From the NCBI RefSeq assembly GCF_019710745.1, contig NZ_JAHKJW010000006.1, forward strand, positions 149,683 to 213,682: DNA of 64,000 bases, given 5' to 3'. Positions within the stretch are counted from its first letter, which is position 1. Every line of letters begins with the position of its first letter. This stretch comes from Streptomyces beigongshangae (GTDB lineage: Bacteria; Actinomycetota; Actinomycetes; Streptomycetales; Streptomycetaceae). The translations under genes and the position numbers were made by a program. Shown here one piece after another: positions 36,718 through 44,867 of the stretch. The notes beneath the pieces were generated by a model. It was not told where the DNA came from. It was given only the letters and a program-made list of their open reading frames with translations, and did not search any database.

Positions 36718-39700
36718 TCAGTCGAACAGCGGTGCCAGCGCCGCCTCGCCCGACAGGATCCGCCAGGCGGGCACCCGCACCGTCCGGCTCACCGGGCAGG
36801 GTTTGGCGCCGTGGCCCCCGGCGGGCAGGCCGGTGAGCAGGTCACCTCGCGCGTGGAGGAGCCTGAGGTGCCGCGCGGGGTCCGCACCGGGCTCCGGTCC
36901 GGGGTCGATGAGCACCGCCGTGTTCTCGCCGGCGTCGGTGAACAGCAGGTCCACCGGGTGCCCACCCACCAGCACGGTCCGCTCCAGATCGGTGATCCCC
37001 CGTCCGGTCAGGTAACGCTGCAGGCGGTCGGCGGAGTCCTCGTGGGCCTTGACCACCGGGCCGGGCGGGCCGGCTTCGGCCGGAGCGCCGTCGTCGCCCG
37101 CTCCCAGCGGCACCGAGCGAGTGGCGAGGAGGGCCGGCAGGCCGCTCTGCTCCTGCCAGAAGGAGAGGCCGCCGACGGTGATCAGCTGCGACTTGGCCCG
37201 GGTGACCGCCACGTTCCACAGGTTGACCTGGCTCGCGACCCAGTGCGTGGTCCGGGGTGGGGTGTTGGGCGCCGCCACCGGGCTGAGCACCATCACGTCG
37301 CGCTGTCCGCCCTGGAAGGTGTGGACGGTGCCGACCCGGACCCGGTCGTCGTCCCGCCACATCCGGGCCAGCGCCTCCTTCTGCGCGCGGAACGGCGTGA
37401 CCACTCCCACCGTCGCGTCCGGTTCGATCTCCGCCAGCAGTCCGTCGACGACGTGCCGCACGGTCTCCGCCTCCGCCGCGTTGCGCCAGGACCGCCCGTC
37501 GCCGCCGCGGGCCGAGCTTCCGGAGGGGACATCGACCCAGCCGAGAACCGGTGCCGGGTCGGTTGCTCCCACCGGGTCGTGCGCCGGTACCTGGCGCCGC
37601 ACGTCGGTCAGCACCCGCAACCGGCCGCCGTAGCAGTGGCCGTTGACGACGTCCGCGATCCGCGGGTGGCAGCGGTAGTGCTCGTCGAGGAACAGCGTGC
37701 CCTCGCCGTGCTGTTCGGCCGCGTGGTATGAGGAGTGCACGTGATAGGTGAGGCGGTGGTGCTCCAGTTGGGCGGCGCTCAGCCCGGCCCGCCTCCGTGC
37801 CTGCCGCTCCTGCTGCGGTGACACGCCGGGGATGTGCCCGAGCTGCATGGGGTCACCGATGATCAGTGCCCGGCGGGCCCGGAAGAGCAGCGGCAGCACC
37901 GAGGGGATGGAGCACTGGCTGGCCTCGTCGATGACGACGAGGTCGAACAGCTTCGGGGTGAGTTCCAGCTGCCGCACCGAGTGGGTGCTGACGGCCCACC
38001 CCTTGATGTGCGTCATCAGGTTCTTCTGGCTGCGCTGGTAGCCGGCCCGGCGCCGCAGTGCCTGGAGCCGCTGGTTCATGAGTCCGGTCGCGCGGCCGAG
38101 GGCCTCGGCGGACAGCGTGCGGGACAGTTCCGCCGACAGGCCGGTCAGCGCCTGAGCCGTGGCCAGCCGGGCCGCCTTGAGTCCGTTCTCGTCCCATTGC
38201 CCGTGCTCGCGGACGAGTTCCCGCACCTCCCGCTCCACCGACACGACCTCGGCCAGCGACTCCAGCAGTTCGGGTGGCACCGGTCGTTCCGCGGCCCAGG
38301 CAGGCCACACCGGTCCGGCCCCCTCGGACCGCCCCGGCCCCGCCGCGGCCAGCACGGAGAGCGCCCGTCCGCGCCGCCACGCCCCGAGCTGCCACCAGCG
38401 GGCCGCGGCCGCCCCCCGCGCCCGGTCCGCCCACCGGTCCAGCGGGGCTCGGCCGTCCGGGGCCGCCGCCCAGACCGCTTCGAGGCAGGGCAGGGGCAGC
38501 TCCAGGGCGGCGGCGCGCTCCTCCCGCTCGCGGAACAGTTCCAGCAGGCGCGCTTCCTCACCGACGCGCCGGGTCGCTTCTGCCCGCAGCCGGTCGGCCG
38601 CTCCCCGGGTGTTGCGCAGCTCGCCGCCCACGGTGGCCGATCCGCGTCGTGGCGCTCCGGCCGGCGCGGCGAGCAGCCGTTCCAGTTTGGCCGCCTCCCG
38701 CTCCAGAGCCTCCGCGTTGCCCGTGCGCATCAGCAGACCGGGCGCGATGTCGTCGCAGCGCTGGGCGACGACGTTCACGGCCTCGTTGTTCGTGGAGGCG
38801 ACCAGCACCGACTGCCCGGCGGCGACGCAGGTGGTGACGACGGCCGTGACGACCTCGCTCTTGCCCGTGCCGGGCGGCCCGGTCGCCACCGTCAGCGGCT
38901 GGGTCATCGCCGAGGAGATCACCTGCTCCTGGCTCTCGTTGCACGGTCCCGGGGCGACGGGTGTCACCGGGTTCGCCGAGACCGCCGTCGTGGCCGGCGC
39001 CTGCCGGACCCGGCCGTCCAGCAGTGCGTCCAGGGCGGTGCCCTTGATCTGCGCGGTCCGCGTGGAGATCTCCAGCAGGTTGTCCACCAGTGCCTGGGTG
39101 GCCATGGCCTCCGCACCGGACGGCACCAGCAGCACGGCCGCATTGTGCGCGCCGGGCCGCAGCGCCTGCATGACCGTGCGCTCGCTGAGCGCCGACGGGT
39201 CCAGCGGTTCGAGTTCCGGCAGCCCCAGCTCCTCCAGCAGCTCCCTCACGGCACGGAGCATCTGGGCGTCGTTGCCCTCCTGCCAGGCCGGCTGCCAGCG
39301 GGCCACCAGGTCGGCCGCGTCGCCCGCGTCCAGGAGTTCCGAGACGACGCCGCTGTGCAGGGACGGCACGCCGCTGGGCCGCAGCACGTCCCGGCCGTCC
39401 TCGTCCGGCGCCAGCTCCATCTGCTGGACGAGCAGCGGCGCCAGCTCGACCGTCGCACGCCGCCCCCGGCCGCCGTCCCGCGAGGGGAGCGTGATCGCCG
39501 GATACCCGTACCAGTACTCCTGCCGCGTCCCCGCCTCGGTGCCCGACCCGGTCCGACCGCCCTGGGGCCGGGGCAGCGATCCGGGCGCGACGATGTGCGG
39601 TCCGCGGCCCGACTGGACGGTCTCCTCGCCCTGGGCCAGCAGGAAGTACTTCGTGTTCCGGCCGCCGTCCCGGTCGGGCCGCATCCCGGCCGCCGCCTGC

Positions 39701-40620
39701 GCGGTGAGGCAGTCCGCGTAGTACCGCAGCAGCCGCTGCGGGTCGACGCCGTCCCGTTCGTCCGCCTCGGCCAGTTCCCGGGCCTTGAGCAGCGCGGGGG
39801 AGCGCCGGGCGGCTTCGGTGGCGTCGTGGGGGAGCGCAGGAAGGCGTACGGGCCGTGCCACCGACCGGGCGAAGGGGAGGCTCCGGGTGGCCCTGATGGT
39901 GGACTTGGTGGGCCGCTGCTCCTCCGGGACGCCCTCGCGGGCCATCTGGGCGGTCAGGTAGTCGAAGAGGTCGTCCGGGGTGATCCAGCCGCCGCCCTTG
40001 ATCCGGCCGTTGCGCAGCCCTTCGACGATCTCCCCGGTGAACCGGGAGGTGCCGAGGTCCGACCCCGGCGGCGCCATCGCGGAGGCCGCCTGGAGGGCGT
40101 CGGACGCGGTGATGAAGTACACGCCGGTCGGCCGCAGCAGGGTGCTCGGCGCGGGCCGGTCCGGTTGCCCCGCCGGGCCCTTGGCGGTCCAGCCCTGGAC
40201 GACGGAACCGCTGGAGCAGCAGTCCAGCAGGACCAGTTTGGAGGCGGCCCGGCAGGACTGGAGCGTCCGCTCCAGGAACTCCGCCGGCACGGCCGTGCCC
40301 GGCAGGTCGGCGGGGTCGGTGTCCCGGGTCAGGAAGTACAGCTGGCCGTCCTGCTCGCAGTACTCGCCGTGCCCGCTGAAGTAGAGCAGCGCGGTCTCAC
40401 TGGGCTGCCGGGCCTCCAGGAACGTCCCGACGGCGTGCAGCATCTCCGCGCGCGTCGGCTCGGCGGCCACCGCGCACTCGTTGTACATCCCGATCTCGGT
40501 GTTCTCCAGCACCGCCCGCATGTAGTGCAGGTCGGCCCGCACGGCCGGGAGCTCCTGGTACGCCTCGCTGTCGTACGTGGAGACGCCGACGAGCAACGCG
40601 TGGCGGTCGTTGTCGGTCAT
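36718..40620 (-). CDS. Caspase-like protease / SF1 helicase fusion
   Basis: A 1300-residue multidomain protein. Residues 1-260 are a peptidase C14 caspase domain: HALLVGVSTYD, catalytic His84 in YFSGHGEY and Cys135 in LLDCCSSG. Residues about 480-1150 form a Upf1/Dna2-type superfamily 1 helicase: GPPGTGKS (581-588), VVIDEASQCS (896-905), GDPMQLGHI, LDEHYRCHPRI, GVVTPFRAQ, VHTFQGGQRDV and WNVAVTRAKSQL; an insertion of about 250 residues separates motifs I and II. Residues about 1195-1300 (YLTGRGITDLERTVLVGGHP, VDLLFTDAGENTAVLIDPG) resemble a Vsr-like nuclease fold without the expected acidic-Lys pair. It starts 6 nt after the EACC1-like gene. A nucleic-acid-sensing helicase that unleashes a suicide protease is the inferred role. 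Confidence 0.88.
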   Translation of the reverse strand: MTDNDRHALLVGVSTYDSEAYQELPAVRADLHYMRAVLENTEIGMYNECAVAAEPTRAEMLHAVGTFLEARQPSETALLYFSGHGEYCEQDGQLYFLTRDTDPADLPGTAVPAEFLERTLQSCRAASKLVLLDCCSSGSVVQGWTAKGPAGQPDRPAPSTLLRPTGVYFITASDALQAASAMAPPGSDLGTSRFTGEIVEGLRNGRIKGGGWITPDDLFDYLTAQMAREGVPEEQRPTKSTIRATRSLPFARSVARPVRLPALPHDATEAARRSPALLKARELAEADERDGVDPQRLLRYYADCLTAQAAAGMRPDRDGGRNTKYFLLAQGEETVQSGRGPHIVAPGSLPRPQGGRTGSGTEAGTRQEYWYGYPAITLPSRDGGRGRRATVELAPLLVQQMELAPDEDGRDVLRPSGVPSLHSGVVSELLDAGDAADLVARWQPAWQEGNDAQMLRAVRELLEELGLPELEPLDPSALSERTVMQALRPGAHNAAVLLVPSGAEAMATQALVDNLLEISTRTAQIKGTALDALLDGRVRQAPATTAVSANPVTPVAPGPCNESQEQVISSAMTQPLTVATGPPGTGKSEVVTAVVTTCVAAGQSVLVASTNNEAVNVVAQRCDDIAPGLLMRTGNAEALEREAAKLERLLAAPAGAPRRGSATVGGELRNTRGAADRLRAEATRRVGEEARLLELFREREERAAALELPLPCLEAVWAAAPDGRAPLDRWADRARGAAAARWWQLGAWRRGRALSVLAAAGPGRSEGAGPVWPAWAAERPVPPELLESLAEVVSVEREVRELVREHGQWDENGLKAARLATAQALTGLSAELSRTLSAEALGRATGLMNQRLQALRRRAGYQRSQKNLMTHIKGWAVSTHSVRQLELTPKLFDLVVIDEASQCSIPSVLPLLFRARRALIIGDPMQLGHIPGVSPQQERQARRRAGLSAAQLEHHRLTYHVHSSYHAAEQHGEGTLFLDEHYRCHPRIADVVNGHCYGGRLRVLTDVRRQVPAHDPVGATDPAPVLGWVDVPSGSSARGGDGRSWRNAAEAETVRHVVDGLLAEIEPDATVGVVTPFRAQKEALARMWRDDDRVRVGTVHTFQGGQRDVMVLSPVAAPNTPPRTTHWVASQVNLWNVAVTRAKSQLITVGGLSFWQEQSGLPALLATRSVPLGAGDDGAPAEAGPPGPVVKAHEDSADRLQRYLTGRGITDLERTVLVGGHPVDLLFTDAGENTAVLIDPGPEPGADPARHLRLLHARGDLLTGLPAGGHGAKPCPVSRTVRVPAWRILSGEAALAPLFD

Positions 40621-40626
40621 CGCCGC

Positions 40627-41007
40627 TCAGCCCGCCGCCGTGCCGTCGCCGCCGCCCGCGAGAAAGCGCTCGACCAGCGTGTCGTCCTCGCGGGCCTCCT
40701 TGCCGGTGACGTGCAGGACCGCCCCGTCGGGCCGCTTGACCACGATGGTGCGCTGCGGGATCCGCGCCAGCCACACCTGCACCAGCGCGGCGACGAACGA
40801 ACCGCCGCTCAGCAGCAGCCCGACGGTCTCGGCGGACGCGCCGCCCTTGCCGAAGGTTCCCTCCAGGCTGCCGGGTGCGGGCAGGTCCAGCCTGGCGGTG
40901 GAGTCCGCCTCGGTGAGCACGCCGAGCAGTTCGCGGGCGTCCTTGCGGGCGCGCAGCGGGTCCTCGTCGACGACGGAGATCCGGTATCCGGTGTGGTTCT
41001 CGGGCAT
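40627..41007 (-). CDS. EACC1-like conflict-system component
   Basis: About 126 residues matching the outline of effector-associated constant component 1 (EACC1): YRISVVDEDPLRARKDAREL, a Gly-rich middle with one hydrophobic helix (ETVGLLLSGGSFVAALVQVW), and the beta-strand ending RTIVVKRPDGAVLHVTGKEA. EACC1 is described in NTP-dependent biological conflict systems of multicellular bacteria, where it lies next to caspases, trypsins or other effectors. Here it is the first gene of the operon, 6 nt before the caspase-helicase. Start ATG 41007 is chosen; GTG 41034 has a better ribosome site (AGGA) and would add 9 residues. Confidence 0.72.
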   Translation of the reverse strand: MPENHTGYRISVVDEDPLRARKDARELLGVLTEADSTARLDLPAPGSLEGTFGKGGASAETVGLLLSGGSFVAALVQVWLARIPQRTIVVKRPDGAVLHVTGKEAREDDTLVERFLAGGGDGTAAG

Positions 41008-41283
41008 GGCGGTTCGTGCTCCCCCTGGGCTCACCGGCTTCCTGCCGGGCGAACGACACTAGCGTCCGGCACTGACGGTGACGGTCCGACGAGCCTGGTC
41101 TGCGCAGCCGTTGACCTGAACCCGGTGGCCGATGGCCGAGTCCCGCACCGTCCCACACGAGGTGATTTCCGCCCGGACCGTTCTGCCCGCAGCGCCCGGG
41201 AGCGGGGCGACCGCCCACCGCACCGCCGACCCGGCGACGATCAGCGGGCATCGCTGGTGTTCAGGACGTCCGTGTGGCCTTCG

Positions 41284-41680
41284 CTGATCTGGGGGTCACC
41301 CCGCTGATCTGGGGATCAACCCTGAGATGCTGCGGAACTGGGTGAGGGCAGCCGGAGTGAGTCGGCCCCGGAGGCGCCGGACGCAGGTACCGGTCCGGCC
41401 ACCGACCCTGCTGGAAGCGGAGAACGCAGCCCTGCGCCAGAAGGTCCGTGAGCTGGAGGAGGAACGCGAGATCCTGCGGAAGGCGGCGAAGTGTTCCGCC
41501 GGGAAACGCGCTGGTGAACCGCTTCCAGTGTGTCGCCGACCGCCAGCGCCGCTACGGCGTGAAGCGGCTGTGCGGCATCCTCGGCGTCAGCCGCCCGAGC
41601 TTCTCCCACTGGCGCCGGACGACTGCGGACCGGGTCGCCCGGCAGGCGGCCGAGGCACAGCCGGCCTCCCGGACTCGTAG
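41284..41680 (+). pseudogene. IS3-family remnant (orfA end and orfB start)
   Basis: One frame gives LGINPEMLRNWVRAAGV and LLEAENAALRQKVRELEEER then EILRKAAK, the helix-turn-helix and leucine zipper of IS3 OrfA. From about 41505 another frame gives VNRFQCVADRQRRYGVKRLC and GILGVSRPSFSHWRR, the start of OrfB. A small deletion changed the end of OrfA, and OrfB is cut after about 50 residues. A 19-20 bp direct repeat (CGCTGATCTGGGG) marks the left end near 41284-41320. Dead element beside the conflict operon's 5' end. Confidence 0.8.
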
Positions 41681-41716
41681 CCCACCGCGGACCCGAAGTC
41701 CCAGAGAAGCCCCAGA

Positions 41717-41777
41717 GATGCCGCCGCACTCCTCCCTGGCGCGCCAAGTCACAGGTCAAACGAGGTGCGGCGGCATC
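41717..41777 (-). terminator. Terminator-like inverted repeat after murA
   Basis: GATGCCGCCGCAC (41717-41729) and GTGCGGCGGCATC (41765-41777) are perfect 13-bp arms with a 35-nt loop, just past the minus-strand stop at 41784. Confidence 0.6.
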
Positions 41778-41783
41778 CCGGCA

Positions 41784-43313
41784 TCAAATGTCCCGGAAGA
41801 TCTCGATCTGCGCCCCCACCGAGTTCAGCCGCTCCGCCAGGTCCTCGTAGCCGCGGTTGATCACGTACACGTTGCGGAGCACGGACGTGCCCTCCGCCGC
41901 CATCATCGCCAGCAGGACCACCACCGCGGGGCGCAGGGCCGGCGGGCACATCATCTCGGCGGCCCGCCAGCGGGTCGGGCCCTCGACCAGGACGCGGTGC
42001 GGGTCCAGGAGCTGGAGGCGGCCGCCGAGCCGGTTCAGGTCGGTGAGGTAGATCGCGCGGTTGTCGTACACCCAGTCGTGGATCAGCGTCTGGCCCTGCG
42101 CGGAGGCCGCGATGGCCGCGAAGAACGGGACGTTGTCGATGTTCAGGCCCGGGAACGGCATCGGGTGGATCTTGTCGATCGGCGCCTCCAGCTTGGAGGG
42201 GCGCACGGTCAGGTCCACCAGGCGCGTACGGCCGTTGTCGGCGACGTACTCCGGTGTGCGGTCGTGGTCGAGGCCCATCTCCTCCAGGACCGCCAGCTCG
42301 ATCTCCAGGAACTCGATCGGCACCCGGCGCACGGTCAGCTCGGACTCCGTGACGACCGCCGCGGCCAGCAGGCTCATCGCCTCGACCGGGTCCTCGGACG
42401 GCGAGTAGTCCACGTCCACGTCGATGTTCGGCACGCCGTGCACGGTGAGCGTCGTGGTGCCGATGCCCTCCACCCGGACGCCGAGGGCCTCCAGGAAGAA
42501 GCAGAGGTCCTGGACCATGTAGTTGGAGGAGGCGTTGCGGATCACGGTCGTGCCGTCGTGGCGGGCGGCCGCCAGCAGCGCGTTCTCGGTCACCGTGTCG
42601 CCACGCTCGGTCAGCACGATGGGGCGGCCCGGGGTCACCCCGCGGTCCACCCGCGCGTGGTACATGCCCTCGGTGGCCGCGATGTCCAGGCCGAACCGCC
42701 GCAGCGCGATCATGTGCGGCTCGACGGTCCGCGTGCCCAGGTCGCAGCCGCCCGCGTACGGCAGCTTGAAGCCGTCGGTGCGGTGCAGCAGCGGGCCGAG
42801 GAACATGATGATCGAACGGGTGCGGCGGGCCGCGCTCTCGTCGATCGACGCCATGTCCAGCTCGGCCGGCGGCACGATCTCCAGGTCCACGCCGTCGTTG
42901 ATCCACCGCGTGCGCACCCCGATGGAGGCCAGCACCTCCAGAAGGCGGTACACCTCCTCGATGCGCGCGACGCGGCGCAGCACCGTGCGGCCCTTGTTCA
43001 GGAGGGTCGCACAGAGCAGCGCCACGCACGCGTTCTTGCTGGTCTTCACGTCGATCGAGCCGGAGAGCCGGCGCCCGCCCACCACGCGCAGATGCATCGG
43101 ACCCGCATAGCCGAGCGAGACGATCTCGCTGTCCAGTGCTTCACCGATTCGAGCGATCATCTCAAGGCTGATGTTTTGATTGCCGCGCTCGATACGGTTC
43201 ACCGCGCTCTGACTGGTGCCGAGCGCTTCGGCAAGCTGCGTCTGTGTCCAGCCCCGATGCTGGCGGGCGTCACGGATGAGCTTGCCGATGCGTACGAGAT
43301 AGTCGTCTGCCAT
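41784..43313 (-). CDS. HTH-MurA fusion (UDP-GlcNAc enolpyruvyltransferase family)
   Basis: A 509-residue protein. Residues 1-65 are an XRE helix-turn-helix (LIRDARQHRGWTQTQLAEAL, GTSQSAVNRIERG), and residues about 73-509 are a MurA-like enolpyruvyltransferase (MHLRVVGGRRLSGSIDVKTS, KNACVALL). The MurA active-site Cys is kept as Cys190 in LPYAGGCDLGTRTVEPH. MurA makes the first committed step of peptidoglycan synthesis; Streptomyces have this DNA-binding fusion as an extra paralogue next to aconitase (SCO5998-type), with likely regulatory or developmental use. Length and start (ATG 43313) agree with the family. Confidence 0.92.
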   Translation of the reverse strand: MADDYLVRIGKLIRDARQHRGWTQTQLAEALGTSQSAVNRIERGNQNISLEMIARIGEALDSEIVSLGYAGPMHLRVVGGRRLSGSIDVKTSKNACVALLCATLLNKGRTVLRRVARIEEVYRLLEVLASIGVRTRWINDGVDLEIVPPAELDMASIDESAARRTRSIIMFLGPLLHRTDGFKLPYAGGCDLGTRTVEPHMIALRRFGLDIAATEGMYHARVDRGVTPGRPIVLTERGDTVTENALLAAARHDGTTVIRNASSNYMVQDLCFFLEALGVRVEGIGTTTLTVHGVPNIDVDVDYSPSEDPVEAMSLLAAAVVTESELTVRRVPIEFLEIELAVLEEMGLDHDRTPEYVADNGRTRLVDLTVRPSKLEAPIDKIHPMPFPGLNIDNVPFFAAIAASAQGQTLIHDWVYDNRAIYLTDLNRLGGRLQLLDPHRVLVEGPTRWRAAEMMCPPALRPAVVVLLAMMAAEGTSVLRNVYVINRGYEDLAERLNSVGAQIEIFRDI

Positions 43314-43377
43314 GACGGCAGGTTATCTCGCATATGAGATGAGGCAACTCGGGGGAGTGGTGAAAGGCGGCGACGCC

Positions 43378-43575
43378 TCAGCGGCGCTTGGTGTTGGTGG
43401 TCTTGCGCCAGCCGAAGGGGCCCGGGAGGTCCATGGAGGTGGTCCGGCGTCCCGTGCTGCTGTGGGTCTGCTTCGGTCCGTTGCGGCCACCCGTGGTGAT
43501 GGACCACGACTTCTTGTTGATGTTCAGCCGCACGCCCGGCATGATCCGGAAGCTCTTGCGGAAGGTGAGCGCCAT
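43378..43575 (-). CDS. DUF4236 small protein
   Basis: A 65-residue protein with the DUF4236 pattern: LTFRKSFRIMPGVRLNINKK then SWSITTGGRNG. The motif is shared by small proteins and by N-terminal parts of larger ones; function unknown. Start ATG 43575 lies 6 nt after GAGGAGG on the minus strand. It is the first gene of the island between murA and aconitase. Confidence 0.85.
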   Translation of the reverse strand: MALTFRKSFRIMPGVRLNINKKSWSITTGGRNGPKQTHSSTGRRTTSMDLPGPFGWRKTTNTKRR

Positions 43576-43779
43576 GGGGGCCTCCTCGTCGTCCACTCTC
43601 GTCCACTGTCGTCCGCTCCCGGATACCCCGGAAGCCGACCGGTACGCCGAACGGCCTCGCGGCCCGGCCCGGTTGGGAGCCGGGTGAGGGGGTGGGGGTC
43701 GAGCGGGGGCCGGTGGAGGGTCCGGTGGGGGGCAGGCCGGGGGGTCGGTGGGGGTCGGGTCCGGCGCCGGGTCCGGCCG

Positions 43780-43970
43780 GTGTTCGCCCGCAGGGGCATC
43801 GAGTCCTCGACCCACCCGGGCCGCCACCGCTGGACCGTCGAACGCACGGCGTCCTGGCTCACCGGATGTCGCCGACTGCACCGCCGCTACGGACGCAAAG
43901 CCGAGCAATTCCTGGCCTTCACCAGCATTGCCTGCCCCCTCATCTGCTACCGATCTGCTACCACGGACTC
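43780..43970 (+). pseudogene. IS5-family transposase C-terminal fragment
   Basis: The frame reads VFARRGIESSTHPGRHRWTV, ERTASWLTGCRRLHRRYGRK, LAFTSIACPLICYRS, the conserved ending of IS5-type transposases (the ER-T-WL and cRL-RY motif holding the last catalytic Glu). Everything upstream is missing; the preceding 100 nt are a G-rich simple tract. It marks past transposition at the island's left side. Confidence 0.8.
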
Positions 43971-43998
43971 ACCAAATGAGATGTCGTCTCAGCAATGG

Positions 43999-44032
43999 CA
44001 TGGAAGCTCCCTACCAGTAGGGAGCTTCCATG
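43999..44032. terminator. Strong stem-loop
   Basis: CATGGAAGCTCCCTA (43999-44013) and TAGGGAGCTTCCATG (44018-44032) form a perfect 15-bp stem with a 4-nt loop, about 90 nt beyond the stop of the secreted protein on the minus strand. Probable terminator. Confidence 0.8.
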
Positions 44033-44118
44033 CGTCTCAGGCCGTGCGTGTCGGTGGTGAAACCAGGCGAAGCATGTTGAAACGATCGGTGCGAATCAAC
44101 ATCAAGCGCCCGGCGGGC

Positions 44119-44580
44119 CTAGTACATGGTTGCTCGGGTGCATGCCGAGACCCCACCGGAGCTGTTGAGCCGACAGCTGTAGACCTTCACATCGCGCACG
44201 TCCTTGAAAGTCCAGCTGCGCGACACGGTGTCGCCGGCGCCGGTGGTCACCTTGATCGGATCGGCAGTCTTGGACTCCCACGAGTTGCCGTCCCACTTGT
44301 AGTAGGTCAGGTGCAGAGCAGCGCCGTACCCATCCGGGCACCGATCGCCCTCCGATGCGTCGAACCCGCCGGCGTATGCCTGGTAGCCGCCCTTCACTCC
44401 GCCATTCGCGTAGTAGTTGTAGGTACCCCACGCCTTCGTTGTCATCTCACACCCACGGCTTGTGTCGGCTGGGCCGTTGGCGTAGAAGCTGAGCGTGACG
44501 GCACTGGCCGGCGAGGTGAATGTCATGACGGCCGTCGCAGTGGCACACACCACCATGGCTGTCTTTCTCATGAGTTTCAT
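44119..44580 (-). CDS. Small secreted protein of unknown family
   Basis: About 153 residues: signal peptide (MRKTAMVVCATATAVMTFTS, PASA cleavage), then a mature domain rich in Tyr, Gly and Asp with four Cys (GCEMTTKAWGTYNYYANGGV, DRCPDGYGAALHLTYYKW, VKVYSCRLNSSGGVSACTR). The pattern fits a compact, disulfide-bonded beta protein, such as secreted inhibitors or small adhesins, but I do not recognise it. The start is unsure: ATG 44580 lies 12 nt after GGAGG, and a longer frame to 44631 exists. Confidence 0.7.
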   Translation of the reverse strand: MKLMRKTAMVVCATATAVMTFTSPASAVTLSFYANGPADTSRGCEMTTKAWGTYNYYANGGVKGGYQAYAGGFDASEGDRCPDGYGAALHLTYYKWDGNSWESKTADPIKVTTGAGDTVSRSWTFKDVRDVKVYSCRLNSSGGVSACTRATMY

Positions 44581-44867
44581 GAGTGTCGGAAACCTCCGCT
44601 TCCCGGTATGCGATTGGGGCCATGTGTCCACGGGCCATGTGAACCGGAGCGGTTCGCATGCCCCGCTTCTCCGTCAGGACGGCCGCTGGGGGCGTCCTGG
44701 ACCGAGTTCATCGGGCTGGGGGTTGTTGCACAGCTGTATCCCGGGCGTGAAACAAAGCAGGTCACAAGCCCGGGTTGGCGAGATGGCGTCTTTCGCGGTG
44801 GTGGGGCGGGTGTTGAGATGAGACGCCGCTGCCGGTCACGGGTGGCGGCACGGGGGAAGGAAGCGCT

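Noticed and set aside
37834..41307. A very long plus-strand open frame opposite the caspase-helicase gene
   Set aside because: It is the high-GC antisense shadow: the minus strand has complete conserved caspase and helicase motifs, while this frame has none.
43614..43780. G-rich tract that could form a quadruplex or an origin-like element
   Set aside because: It is simple sequence beside an IS5 scrap; no DnaA boxes or other origin signals are present.
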